Source: Candidatus Saccharimonadota bacterium (GTDB taxonomy: Bacteria > Patescibacteriota > Saccharimonadia > Saccharimonadales > Saccharimonadaceae). Taken from it: a DNA stretch of 60,987 nucleotides. The notes under the pieces are model-generated. The model was not told the DNA's origin and did not search any database. It saw nothing but the letters and a program-made list of their open reading frames with translations. Below are positions 7,295 through 15,663 of the stretch, piece after piece. The translations under genes and the position numbers were made by a program. The stretch lies in assembly GCA_009783305.1 (NCBI GenBank), contig WRHJ01000005.1:1-60987 (forward strand), given 5' to 3'. How positions within the stretch are numbered: the stretch's first letter is position 1; every line of letters starts with the position of its first letter.

Positions 7295-7320
7295 GGCCGG
7301 ATCTTAGATCCGGTCTTTTT
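7295..7320 (+). terminator. Intrinsic terminator after copy 3
   Basis: GGCCGGATC-TTA-GATCCGGTC followed by five T; a near copy of the hairpin at 6673. Confidence 0.93.
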
Positions 7321-7325
7321 CATAC

Positions 7326-7354
7326 TTGACTAAATTTAAATGAAATGTTACAAT
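7326..7354 (+). promoter_or_regulatory. Promoter of copy 4
   Basis: TTGACT (7326-7331) and TACAAT (7349-7354) with a 17-base spacer. Confidence 0.85.
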
Positions 7355-7390
7355 TCATGAAGAAAGCACTCTTTATTACATGTGCTAGTA

Positions 7391-7426
7391 CTTGGAAAAA
7401 TTGCTTGCTTTGAAAGGAGCGAAACA
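7391..7426 (+). promoter_or_regulatory. Conserved leader motif, copy 4
   Basis: The 3' half, GCTTTGAAAGGAGCGAAAC, is identical to the other copies; the 5' half has diverged. A GCAC/GTGC hairpin lies at about 7366-7384. Confidence 0.8.
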
Positions 7427-7430
7427 ACCA

Positions 7431-7637
7431 ATGGAGCAAAATCGTAAAAGTCTATTCGAACGATACCTTGAGCTCAAAACCATCTATTTTGTCTTGTCCA
7501 TTTGTTTTGCCTGTATAATCGCCTCCGCGTTAGCCTTCTATCTATGTAGTGACCCGATATTCGCTTTAATTGCACCGTTCGTCGTCCTCCACGTCTTGCT
7601 TGCCTTCATATTGGCCGGTATAGGAGGTCCGTACTAA
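7431..7637 (+). CDS. Small membrane protein, tandem family copy 4
   Basis: A 68-residue protein of two hydrophobic helices (about 17-38 and 42-64) with a charged N-terminus. It lacks the FNALP loop of copies 2 and 3, so it is either a reduced or a separate member recruited to the same leader. It has its own promoter, leader and terminator. Function unknown. Confidence 0.7.
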   Translation: MEQNRKSLFERYLELKTIYFVLSICFACIIASALAFYLCSDPIFALIAPFVVLHVLLAFILAGIGGPY

Positions 7638-7664
7638 AAACAAACAGCAAGCAAAATAACATAA

Positions 7665-7689
7665 GCCGGATTAAAAACCGGCCTTTTTT
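7665..7689 (+). terminator. Intrinsic terminator after copy 4
   Basis: GCCGG and CCGGC flank an A-rich loop and are followed by six T. Confidence 0.88.
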
Positions 7690-7745
7690 CTACCCACGCA
7701 AGCCTTGCAATTCATTAAAACTTAGGATATTGTTTAAAACAGTCT

Positions 7746-10064
7746 ATGCAAAATTTAGTTATTGTTGAGTCCCCCGCCAAAGCCAAAACTATCGAAAAAT
7801 ATCTCGGTAAAAACTTCAAAGTGATGGCTTCGGTTGGCCATATTCGCCAAGATACCAAAGTCGACAAAAAAACTTTTGACGTTACCTATGAAATTAACCC
7901 TGATCACAACAAGATCATCGCGGATCTTAAAAAAGCCGCCAAAACCGCCAAGCAAGTCTGGCTCGCTACCGATGAAGACCGCGAAGGCGAAGCCATCTCT
8001 TGGCATCTAGTTGAAGTCCTTAAACTCCCCAAAAACACCCACCGCATCACTTTCCACGAGATTACCAAATCTGCGCTCGAGCAGGCCATCAAAAACCCCC
8101 GCCATATCGACATGGACATGGTTGATTCGCAACGCGCCCGCCAAACCCTCGATATGCTAGTCGGTTACGATCTCTCCGGTGTTGTCCGCAAAAAAGTCCC
8201 CGGCGCCATTAGCGCTGGTCGCGTTCAATCACCAGCTCTGCGCCTGGTCGTCGAACGCGAAAAAGAAATCGAAAAATTTACCTCCGCTTTTTCTTTTAAA
8301 GTCACCGCCGATTTTGGCTTCCCAGCTACTTTAGATCACGCCTTCAAAGACGAAAAATCCGCCAAACAGTTCTTAGAATCTCTCAGAAACGCCAAATTCA
8401 CCGTCGCAGATATCGAAGTCAATCCTGGCACTCGCAGTCCTGGTCCGCCTTTTACTACCGCCTCCATGCAAATCGAAGCCAGCAGCAAGCTCGGCTTTTC
8501 CGCTCGCACCACCATGCAAGCCGCCCAAGCCCTCTATCAAGCCGGCCACATTACTTACCACCGCACCGACAGCGTCAACCTCAGCAAACAAGCTATCGCC
8601 AGCATGGCGCATTTCGTCGAGTCAAACTACGGCAAAAATTATCTCAAAGTCCGCAATTTCAAGACCAAATCCGCCTCCGCCCAAGAGGCCCACGAAGCCA
8701 TCCGCCCCACCAGCGTCACAAAAGAGACGGCAGGGAAGAACGACTACGAAAAACGCCTCTACGCCCTCATCCGCAACCGCGCCCTTGCCACCCAAATGGC
8801 CGACGCCAAACTAGAGAGAACTGTTGTGAACATTACAACACCTACTAAATATATTTTCGAAGCTAAAGGTGAAGTTATTCTTTTCGACGGCTTCCTTAAG
8901 GTTTACGGCAAATACAAAGATTCGCAGCTGCCCAAACTAGAAGTCGGTAGGGAATTACACGCTAAAGAAATTGTCGCTCGTCAAACCTTCGAGCGCCCAC
9001 CCACCCGCTACACCGAAGGCTCACTAGTCAAAAAACTTGAAGAGCTCGGCATTGGCCGCCCCTCCACTTACGCCGGCATCCTCACCGCCCTCCAAACTCG
9101 CGGCTACGTCATCAAAGGTGAGAGTGATGGTACTGAAAGGGAAATCATTGAACTAATCTTAAAACCTGAAAAGACAATTTCTAAGAACGTAGCTTCAGCT
9201 GGTTCTAGGAAATTGTCTTTTCAGGTTTTACGCCAGATAGTTTTAGAGAAAACCGGTTCCGACAAAGGCAAACTTATCCCTACTCCCATTGGCGAACTGA
9301 TATCCAGCTTCCTCATCGATAACTTCAAGAATATCGTTGACTACAAATTCACCGCCGATCTCGAAGAAGAACTAGATCTTGTCGCCGATGCAGCACTCAG
9401 CCGCGTCAAAATGCTCAAAGATTTTTATGGTCCCTTCAGCAAAGAAATCGCCGGCTCCGACGACATCGAACGCTACAATGGCGCCAAATCACTCGGCAAA
9501 GACCCCAAAACCGACAAGACTATCTACGCCAAAATCGGCAAAAACGGCGGCTTCATCCAACTTGGCGAAAGCGAAAAAGATTCCGGTGAGAAGCCCCGCT
9601 TCGCACCATTGCCAAAAGGCGCTACCGTCAAAACCGTCACCCTCAAGCAAGCCATCGAGCAATTGGCTCTTCCCGCTCTCCCGCGCCCACTCGGCACCGC
9701 CAAAGACGGCGTTGAACTGATCGCCGCCAGCGGTCCGTTCGGCCCCTATCTCATAGCTGGTAAATACAATATTCCACTCAAAAAACACGACCCATATACC
9801 GTTACTCTCCGGCAAGCCGAACCGCTCTACCAAGCCAAACTCGATTCCATGATCGCCGACTGGGGCGATATTCAAATTATCAAGGGCGCCTATGGCCCCT
9901 ACGTCAAAGGTCCCGGACGCCGCAACAACGCCAAAATCCCCGAAGGCACTGACCCCAAAAAACTCACTAAGGCTCAAGCCGAAAAAATCCTCGCGGAAAA
10001 ACCCAAATCACGCCGCCGTCCACCCAAACGCCGCAATACTACCAAGAAAAAATCCAAAAAATAA
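7746..10064 (+). CDS. topA: DNA topoisomerase I (type IA)
   Basis: TopA relaxes negative supercoils. The Toprim domain starts at once (LVIVESPAKAKTIEKYLG, then ATDEDREGEAISWH). SAGRVQSPALRLV and the active-site tyrosine in TYHRTDSVN (Y271) follow. The C-terminal half carries LEELGIGRPSTYA and two topoisomerase C-terminal repeats (for example GGFIQLGE and GPFGPYLIAGKYN), then a basic Arg/Lys tail. The 772-residue length is typical for forms without zinc ribbons. Residues about 472-495 come from a palindromic element read in frame. No clear Shine-Dalgarno site precedes the ATG. Confidence 0.96.
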   Translation: MQNLVIVESPAKAKTIEKYLGKNFKVMASVGHIRQDTKVDKKTFDVTYEINPDHNKIIADLKKAAKTAKQVWLATDEDREGEAISWHLVEVLKLPKNTHRITFHEITKSALEQAIKNPRHIDMDMVDSQRARQTLDMLVGYDLSGVVRKKVPGAISAGRVQSPALRLVVEREKEIEKFTSAFSFKVTADFGFPATLDHAFKDEKSAKQFLESLRNAKFTVADIEVNPGTRSPGPPFTTASMQIEASSKLGFSARTTMQAAQALYQAGHITYHRTDSVNLSKQAIASMAHFVESNYGKNYLKVRNFKTKSASAQEAHEAIRPTSVTKETAGKNDYEKRLYALIRNRALATQMADAKLERTVVNITTPTKYIFEAKGEVILFDGFLKVYGKYKDSQLPKLEVGRELHAKEIVARQTFERPPTRYTEGSLVKKLEELGIGRPSTYAGILTALQTRGYVIKGESDGTEREIIELILKPEKTISKNVASAGSRKLSFQVLRQIVLEKTGSDKGKLIPTPIGELISSFLIDNFKNIVDYKFTADLEEELDLVADAALSRVKMLKDFYGPFSKEIAGSDDIERYNGAKSLGKDPKTDKTIYAKIGKNGGFIQLGESEKDSGEKPRFAPLPKGATVKTVTLKQAIEQLALPALPRPLGTAKDGVELIAASGPFGPYLIAGKYNIPLKKHDPYTVTLRQAEPLYQAKLDSMIADWGDIQIIKGAYGPYVKGPGRRNNAKIPEGTDPKKLTKAQAEKILAEKPKSRRRPPKRRNTTKKKSKK
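9160..9230. repeat. Palindromic element inside topA, core mostly deleted
   Basis: Arms 9160-9188 and 9202-9230 are 29-base inverted copies with two mismatches. The 13-base centre starts GTAGC and ends CAGCTG, matching the two ends of the family A core with the middle missing. Bases of the arms next to the core (TTTCTAAGAAC) resemble those of the truB copy. It is read in frame. One arm plus core is 42 bases, a whole number of codons. Confidence 0.85.
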
Positions 10065-10105
10065 TATACCTGATTTACCGTCCGCTGCGTTCTTCCATGA
10101 TAATC

Positions 10106-10133
10106 TTGACATCCCTATCAAAACGCTTAAAAT
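10106..10133 (+). promoter_or_regulatory. Promoter of the second structured RNA
   Basis: TTGACA (10106-10111) and TAAAAT (10128-10133) with a 16-base spacer, leading into a non-coding structured stretch. Confidence 0.75.
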
Positions 10134-10140
10134 AAAAACA

Positions 10141-10382
10141 TAAAGGGCGTGTTTCTAGAAAACACACCCTGTGGTTTGGGTATATGCGTTAGATTAATCT
10201 AGCGCATATATTTTAGGAATCGAAACTCCACAACTACAAGTCCCTTGAATAAGGAGATTCGCAGCATTTCATTTTCCTTCCTTGGAGCCACCTGCTTATC
10301 TAGAATAGTACTTAATGGTGTCCCCACGAGACCGGGCGGATACGCACCGCAGACACCAACTCCCACAAACCACTGGGAGTTT
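10141..10382 (+). ncRNA. Structured RNA of unknown class
   Basis: A promoter-driven stretch in the 540-base gap between topA and the next gene, without a credible frame. Helices: GGGCGTGTTT/AAACACACCC; TGTGG/CCACA enclosing the long stem TATATGCG/CGCATATA with AGAT/ATCT inside; GGTGTC/GACACC near 10318-10356 enclosing a GC-rich loop; and a closing hairpin AACTCCCA/TGGGAGTT at 10358-10381 that may terminate it, though the T run is weak. I see no RNase P, tmRNA or SRP signature. The rest of the gap (10383-10525) is AT-rich with nothing I can name. Confidence 0.6.
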
Positions 10383-10525
10383 ATGCTGTGTAGAATAGCT
10401 ATAAAAGCATCAGCACAAATTATTTTTATACCCCAAAACCATAAACATTAAAATTCATATGCAACTTATTATTGTAATTCACAAAAACATGCTAAAATAA
10501 AACATGAAAAGCCAACAAATACTTG

Positions 10526-10554
10526 TTGACAACTACGCACATTTATGATATCAT
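10526..10554 (+). promoter_or_regulatory. Promoter of the sigma-4/HARE regulator
   Basis: TTGACA (10526-10531) and TATCAT (10549-10554) with a 17-base spacer, giving a leader of about 48 bases. Confidence 0.8.
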
Positions 10555-10607
10555 TAGCGTAATTGAATATCAATTAAGGGGTGAGAAAGAGTAAAGGTAT
10601 AAAGCAT

Positions 10608-11636
10608 ATGAATAATGCGGAAACCATTATCAACGCTATCAACGGTAGTCTAGGCGTTATCGAACAAGAACGCGAAAGAGAAATCATTTCGCGGCGCTTC
10701 GGGCTCTCCGGCCACAAGGAAACCCTTGAACAAATAGGGGAAATGCTATCAATTACGCGCGAACGCGTCCGCCAACTCGAAAAGGCGATTTTAATTCGCT
10801 TACGCATTGCCGCCAGCGATAATAAGATCACCGAACTTGGCGCCGCCGAAAAATTAATTATCCGTAATCTTACTGAGACTGGCCGTGTTTCCCGCATCGC
10901 CGATCTCGCCCAAAAAATCTATAGTGGCGAACCCACATCTGTGCAACGCGCTCAACTCAACTTCCTCGCCACTGTTTCTTCCGTTCTCACCGTCGTTAAT
11001 GAAAATGACAAGTATTTTAATGCTGTTGGCATTGCTGAATACGGCGACGAAAAATCTATCCGCCAAAAAGTCGACCAAGTTGTATCTGTTATCAAGGAAA
11101 ATAAGACTCCTCTAACTGTCGACGAACTCGACGGCAAACTCAATTACGAACATCCCTCCCATATCGAAGCCATTGCTCGCGTTAGCAAGCTTCTTTCCAC
11201 CCTCGGTGGTCTCTGGGGTCTCTCCAAGTGGCCAACCGTCAATCCTCGCAATATCCGCGACAAGATCTTTGTTGTTCTCGAAGACAAAAAAGAACCTATG
11301 CACTTTGCTGAAATCGCCAAAGCCATCAAGGGTTCTGATTTCAAGCGCAAAGATGTCACCATCCAAGCCATCCATAATGAACTGATCAAAGACCCTCGCT
11401 TTGTCCTAATCGGACGCGGCATTTACGCCCTCGATAACTGGGGCTTCGAAAAGGGCACTGTTTCCGACATCATCGGCAAAGTTCTCAAGAAGGCTGCCGC
11501 CCCCATGGACAGGGAAGAGATTGTCAAGCAAGTCCTAAAATCCCGCAAAGTCAAAGAAACCACCATCCTCCTCAACCTCCAGAATAAAACCCTCTTCACT
11601 CGCGTCGGTAAATCCTCTTACAAACTCGCCGAATAA
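10608..11636 (+). CDS. Sigma-region-4-like and HARE-HTH DNA-binding protein
   Basis: The N-terminus (about residues 18-66) looks like sigma-70 region 4: EIISRRFGLSG, then LEQIGEMLSITRERVRQLEKA with the helix-turn-helix. No sigma region 2 is present, so it cannot be a complete sigma factor. The middle holds repeated winged-helix-like segments, including HFAEIAKAIKG with a GRGIYALDNWGF end that fits the HARE-HTH/RpoE-delta fold. A role as transcription regulator or RNA polymerase accessory is an inference. ATG 10608 is chosen over GTG 10581; AAAGG lies about 11 bases upstream. Confidence 0.75.
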   Translation: MNNAETIINAINGSLGVIEQEREREIISRRFGLSGHKETLEQIGEMLSITRERVRQLEKAILIRLRIAASDNKITELGAAEKLIIRNLTETGRVSRIADLAQKIYSGEPTSVQRAQLNFLATVSSVLTVVNENDKYFNAVGIAEYGDEKSIRQKVDQVVSVIKENKTPLTVDELDGKLNYEHPSHIEAIARVSKLLSTLGGLWGLSKWPTVNPRNIRDKIFVVLEDKKEPMHFAEIAKAIKGSDFKRKDVTIQAIHNELIKDPRFVLIGRGIYALDNWGFEKGTVSDIIGKVLKKAAAPMDREEIVKQVLKSRKVKETTILLNLQNKTLFTRVGKSSYKLAE

Positions 11637-11649
11637 GCACAATTACTTA

Positions 11650-11678
11650 TTGACTTTTTAAGCAATACATGCTACAAT
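11650..11678 (+). promoter_or_regulatory. Promoter of the SPFH gene
   Basis: TTGACT (11650-11655) and TACAAT (11673-11678) with a 17-base spacer. The flanking TATTGACTTTTT is also seen at the 31839 promoter. The 80-base leader can pair GGGCA with TGCCC. Confidence 0.88.
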
Positions 11679-11765
11679 AGACAGAAGTAACCGTTCCGTG
11701 GGCAGGCGGCGTACTTTACCATGTAAATGTGCCCTTATTCTTATTTTTGAGAAGGAGGAAAAACA

Positions 11766-12683
11766 ATGGCAATTACCATCATTTTGTTTGTTCTATGTAT
11801 TGCGGCAATCGCCGCCATTTTCCTCGTCCCAATGAAAGTGGAATTCAAAAAACCAAATTTCTTCCGCGGTATCGTCGGGGCAGTAGCGCTCATCCTGTTG
11901 TTCTTGTCACTCTCAATTAGAGTCGTCAATGTCGGCGAGATCCTGCTTGTCAAAGAGTGGGGAAGACCCATCGATACCAAAACACCAGGTATGAACATCG
12001 TTATCCCAGTAGTAAACACGACCGATCATTACACTACGCGGACAAAGCAAATCGACATGACATTTCAGGCATACAGTCTGGATGCACAGACAATGGATAT
12101 CATCTTTGCTGTGCAATATGCCGTAGACCCAACGCAGATCATTGCCATAGCTAACACCTATGGCAGCCAAGATGCACTCGAAATGAAAATTTCCCGAGTC
12201 ATCGAAGAACGAGCCAAGGTCGTGTTTTCGTCAAGATCAGCAATGAAAATCATCGAAACACGCGAAGCGCTTGGTCCCCAACTGCTCGAGGCAATCAAAA
12301 AACTGGAAACGGAGTATTTCATCCACATCACAGTTGCCGTTGCTAGCGACATATCTTTTTCCGACGCGTTTGAAAACGCAGTCGAAAACAAAATGCTAGC
12401 CGAACAAGCAAAGCTTCAGGCCGAATATGATAAAGAAAAAGCTGTCATCAAGGCCGAAGAACAACTTGAAGTCGCAAAGCGTCAAGCTGATGCGGCGATT
12501 GCAAAAGCCAACGGCGATGCCGAAGCGCTCACGATCATGCAAAACGCTTGGTCGACCTTGAGTCAACCCGTCAAAGACGCGATGCTCAGGCAACAGTTCT
12601 ATGAAAAATGGGACGGCAAGCTACCCCAAGTCATGTCAGATGGCAGTCTCATCTACGACATCGGCGGAGTACCCGCCAATTAG
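11766..12683 (+). CDS. SPFH/Band 7 (prohibitin-like) membrane protein
   Basis: The 305-residue protein has two N-terminal hydrophobic segments (about 2-20 and 36-54). A Band 7 domain follows: VGEILLVKEWGRP, TKQIDMTFQAYSLDAQTMDI, then VIEERAKVVFSS and MKIIETREALGPQL. A long charged coiled coil runs at about 210-260. Such proteins form membrane-bound rings that scaffold or guard membrane proteases. AGAAGGAGG precedes the ATG. Codon and base use is more balanced than in the neighbours, which are strongly C-rich. Confidence 0.9.
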   Translation: MAITIILFVLCIAAIAAIFLVPMKVEFKKPNFFRGIVGAVALILLFLSLSIRVVNVGEILLVKEWGRPIDTKTPGMNIVIPVVNTTDHYTTRTKQIDMTFQAYSLDAQTMDIIFAVQYAVDPTQIIAIANTYGSQDALEMKISRVIEERAKVVFSSRSAMKIIETREALGPQLLEAIKKLETEYFIHITVAVASDISFSDAFENAVENKMLAEQAKLQAEYDKEKAVIKAEEQLEVAKRQADAAIAKANGDAEALTIMQNAWSTLSQPVKDAMLRQQFYEKWDGKLPQVMSDGSLIYDIGGVPAN

Positions 12684-12716
12684 TCTGTAATTACATCAAA
12701 GTAAGGGGGAACTTTA

Positions 12717-12860
12717 ATGACGAAGACAAAATCCTGGCGCCCGCCAACCTTCAGGGATCTTTTTCCGAACTATTACGTTCTCAAAGATTTCTTCAAAAGG
12801 CTCAACGAGGAATCAAAACATCTCAAAAACGAGCGGCGCCAAAAGGCGCACCAGGCATAA
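12717..12860 (+). CDS. 47-residue charged protein downstream of the SPFH gene
   Basis: A small open frame with start ATG, stop TAA and AAGGGGG about seven bases upstream. It lies 33 bases after the SPFH stop and before a strong terminator. The product begins MTKTKSWRPPTFRDLF, has an aromatic patch (NYYVLKDFFKR) and ends in a Lys/Arg/Glu-rich helix. No family recognised. Position suggests it is cotranscribed with the SPFH protein and may be a partner. Confidence 0.6.
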   Translation: MTKTKSWRPPTFRDLFPNYYVLKDFFKRLNEESKHLKNERRQKAHQA

Positions 12861-12882
12861 CACGATAGGGCACATAATTACT

Positions 12883-12911
12883 AAAGGCGGAGATTTAATC
12901 TCCGCCTTTTT
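12883..12911 (+). terminator. Intrinsic terminator of the SPFH unit
   Basis: AAAGGCGGAGAT-TTA-ATCTCCGCCTTT followed by T bases. Confidence 0.95.
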
Positions 12912-12954
12912 CATACTGTTAAAATTAAACAATTTATGGTAAAATACACTTATC

Positions 12955-15663
12955 ATGCCAGAGTTCCTACGTTTCCTTTTAATGCCCGTTGTCTGGATCC
13001 CGATAGTCGTTCTATTAATTGTGCTAACTATCCGCAACTATCGCAAACTCAACCGCCTCAAAATCCTCAACGTCGACAGTGTGCTTTTGATGCTCGAAAT
13101 CCCCAAAACCAACGACAAAAAAGAACTTGCTGCCGAACAGCTTTTTGCCTCCCTCCACGGTATTTTAAGAGACCGTGCCGAACTCAAAAATTCCGGCGGC
13201 ATCCAAGAACACCTATCTTTTGAAATCGCCTCCACCGGCGGCCAAATTCGCTTCTACGTCTGGGTGCCAAAAATCCTCCAAAGCTTCGTCGAAGGCCAGA
13301 TCTACTCCCAATACCCCTCCGTTCAAATCTACAAAATGAACGAAGATTACGTTGATGACCGCAAAAAATTCCCCATTGCTTACTCCGGCGAAATCACCCT
13401 TTCCGACGACACCGCTCTTCCCATCAAAACTTTTGACAACTTCGAAGTCGACCCGCTCGCCGGCATCACCGGCACCCTCGCCAAACTCAACCCCGAGGGC
13501 GGGGAAGAGCTCTGGATCCAAATTCTCACCCGTCCCGTCTCTGATGATTGGCACAAAGATACCGATAAGTGGATCAAGAAAGTTAAAGATGGCAAAAAGT
13601 CATCTTTTCGCATTGGCAATTTCGACTTCGTCTGGCTGATCGAAGCCATCGGCGCCCTCTGGGCTCCGCCCGCCGGCGGCAGCGGAGCTGGTGCCGCACC
13701 CAGCCCAGAATTATCTGAGCGCGACAAGACTCGCATCACTAAGGCGGAAGAAAAGGCCACCAAACTTGGCTATGAGGTCAAAATCCGCCTCGCCTATATC
13801 GGCAGTGACCAAACTAACGCCAAACTCAACATGCAAGCCCTCGTCGGCACCTTCAAGCAATTCAATTCCACCAACCTCAACGGTTTCAAGATGATCGGCG
13901 GCAGTTTCAACGCCAACGATCTCGACGCCTTCAAAATGCGCCAATTCACCGACCATGGTTTCATCTTAAATATTTCCGAACTTGCCTCCGTCTACCATCT
14001 CCCGCACACTAACGTCGAAACCCCCAACATCGTCTGGGCCACCAACAAAACCGCCGAACCACCCGCCAAACTTCCCCTTCTTACCGGCAACCAAGCTATC
14101 GACGAAAATATCTCCGCCTTTGGCCTCACCGATTTCCGCGGCATCAAGCACCAATTTGGCATGCTCCGCCGCGATCGTTCCCGCCATATTTACATCATCG
14201 GTCAAACTGGGGCAGGGAAATCCGGATTACTCGAACTCTTTGCCCTCTCTGATATTTTCCACAATCAAGGCTACTGCATCATCGACCCGCACGGCGACTT
14301 TGCCGTTAGCAACCTCAAATTCGTCCCTCAAAATCGCCTCAAAGACGTCGTCTACTTCAACCCTGCGGATACTCAGTATCCAGTTGCCTTCAACCCGCTC
14401 GAAATCACCGACGAATCCCGCAAACCCAATATCAGCTCCGAAGTCATCGGCGTCCTCAAACGCATGTTCGGCGAATCTTGGGGTCCCCGCCTCGAGCACA
14501 TCCTCCGCTACACCCTATTGGCATTACTCGACCGCCCCCAAACCACTCTGCTCGATATTTCCCGTATGCTCACCGACAAAGAATTCCGCAAAGACACTCT
14601 CAATTATTGCAAAGACGTCACCGTGCTCCAGTTCTGGAAGCACGAATTCGGTGGTTGGAACGACAAACAGGTCGCCGAATCCATCGCGCCCGTCCTCAAC
14701 AAAGTCGGCGCCTTCACCGCCAACCCCATCATCCGCAACATCATTGGACAGCCCAAGTCCGCCTTTGACATCCGCAAGATCATGGATGAAGGCAAAATCC
14801 TCATCGTCAATCTGAGTAAGGGCCTCATCGGCGAAGACAATGCCGGCATCCTCGGCGCTTTCTTAGTTACCAAGGTCCAGCTCGCCGCCATGTCCCGCTC
14901 CGATATCCCGCGCGTCGAAGACCGCCGCCCCTTCTATCTCTACGTCGACGAATTCCAGAACTTCGCCACCGATTCCTTTGCTGTTATCCTCTCCGAAGCT
15001 CGCAAATACGGCCTCAACCTCACCGTCGCCAACCAATACATTGCTCAGATGTCCGAACCCGTCCGCGACGCCGTTTTCGGCAACGTTGGCTCCACCATCT
15101 CCTTCCGCGTTTCGGCCGACGACGCACCTATGCTAGTCAAACAATTCGAACCCACCTTCGAAGCCGGCGACCTGCTCAATATGCACAACCGCCACTTTAT
15201 CATCTCCATGATCATCAACGGCGAAAAAGTCCCGGCATTTTCTGCCACCACTCTCAGCATCCCCCAACCACCGCAGGACCTCAGCCCGCAAATCATCAGC
15301 AACTCCCGCATGGTTTATTCTCGCCCCCGCGACATCGTCGAAAACGAAATCCGCGAAGCCATTGAAGCAGCAGAGAAGTGGAAAAAAGAACTTTCCGACT
15401 CCGGTCGTCAAGCCAGCGAAGAAGGCGAAGCTTATTTCTCTCCCAGCAATCCTCGCCTCAAATATGACAATTCCACCGCTCGTGGACCCAGACAAAAACC
15501 GAACTACCAAATCGAATTCAAAAAGCAAAAAATCTCTCCCAACTCCGCCGAAGAAAAATCTTCTGGTCCCAGTCTCAAAGACCTTGGCCGCCTCGCCGCC
15601 GAACGAACCAAGCAGAGCACAAAGCCAAAACAAAACGACCGACTCCAAATCAAAAAACACTAG
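12955..15663 (+). CDS. VirD4/TraG-like membrane-anchored ATPase
   Basis: The 902-residue protein starts with a hydrophobic helix (about 2-25). A roughly 370-residue domain of unknown fold follows, with a Gly/Ala-rich linker at about 240-250. Then comes a type IV coupling-protein-like ATPase: Walker A GQTGAGKSG (about residue 415), DPHGDF, FNPLE and Walker B YLYVDEFQNFA (about 660), then NQYIAQM. The C-terminal 110 residues are polar and basic. In secretion systems such proteins feed DNA or protein to a channel. No other type IV secretion genes are nearby, so the substrate is unknown. A TAAAAT -10 ends nine bases before the ATG. Confidence 0.85.
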   Translation: MPEFLRFLLMPVVWIPIVVLLIVLTIRNYRKLNRLKILNVDSVLLMLEIPKTNDKKELAAEQLFASLHGILRDRAELKNSGGIQEHLSFEIASTGGQIRFYVWVPKILQSFVEGQIYSQYPSVQIYKMNEDYVDDRKKFPIAYSGEITLSDDTALPIKTFDNFEVDPLAGITGTLAKLNPEGGEELWIQILTRPVSDDWHKDTDKWIKKVKDGKKSSFRIGNFDFVWLIEAIGALWAPPAGGSGAGAAPSPELSERDKTRITKAEEKATKLGYEVKIRLAYIGSDQTNAKLNMQALVGTFKQFNSTNLNGFKMIGGSFNANDLDAFKMRQFTDHGFILNISELASVYHLPHTNVETPNIVWATNKTAEPPAKLPLLTGNQAIDENISAFGLTDFRGIKHQFGMLRRDRSRHIYIIGQTGAGKSGLLELFALSDIFHNQGYCIIDPHGDFAVSNLKFVPQNRLKDVVYFNPADTQYPVAFNPLEITDESRKPNISSEVIGVLKRMFGESWGPRLEHILRYTLLALLDRPQTTLLDISRMLTDKEFRKDTLNYCKDVTVLQFWKHEFGGWNDKQVAESIAPVLNKVGAFTANPIIRNIIGQPKSAFDIRKIMDEGKILIVNLSKGLIGEDNAGILGAFLVTKVQLAAMSRSDIPRVEDRRPFYLYVDEFQNFATDSFAVILSEARKYGLNLTVANQYIAQMSEPVRDAVFGNVGSTISFRVSADDAPMLVKQFEPTFEAGDLLNMHNRHFIISMIINGEKVPAFSATTLSIPQPPQDLSPQIISNSRMVYSRPRDIVENEIREAIEAAEKWKKELSDSGRQASEEGEAYFSPSNPRLKYDNSTARGPRQKPNYQIEFKKQKISPNSAEEKSSGPSLKDLGRLAAERTKQSTKPKQNDRLQIKKH

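Noticed and set aside
10245-10451. 68-residue frame starting with TTG
   Set aside because: It lies within the structured RNA candidate, has no family features and no ribosome site.
12608-12868. 86-residue frame overlapping the SPFH gene
   Set aside because: It is out of frame with the SPFH gene and with the better-supported small gene at 12717-12860.
12955-15663. A type IV secretion or conjugation locus
   Set aside because: Only the coupling-type ATPase is present; no relaxase, VirB-like or pilin genes are adjacent.
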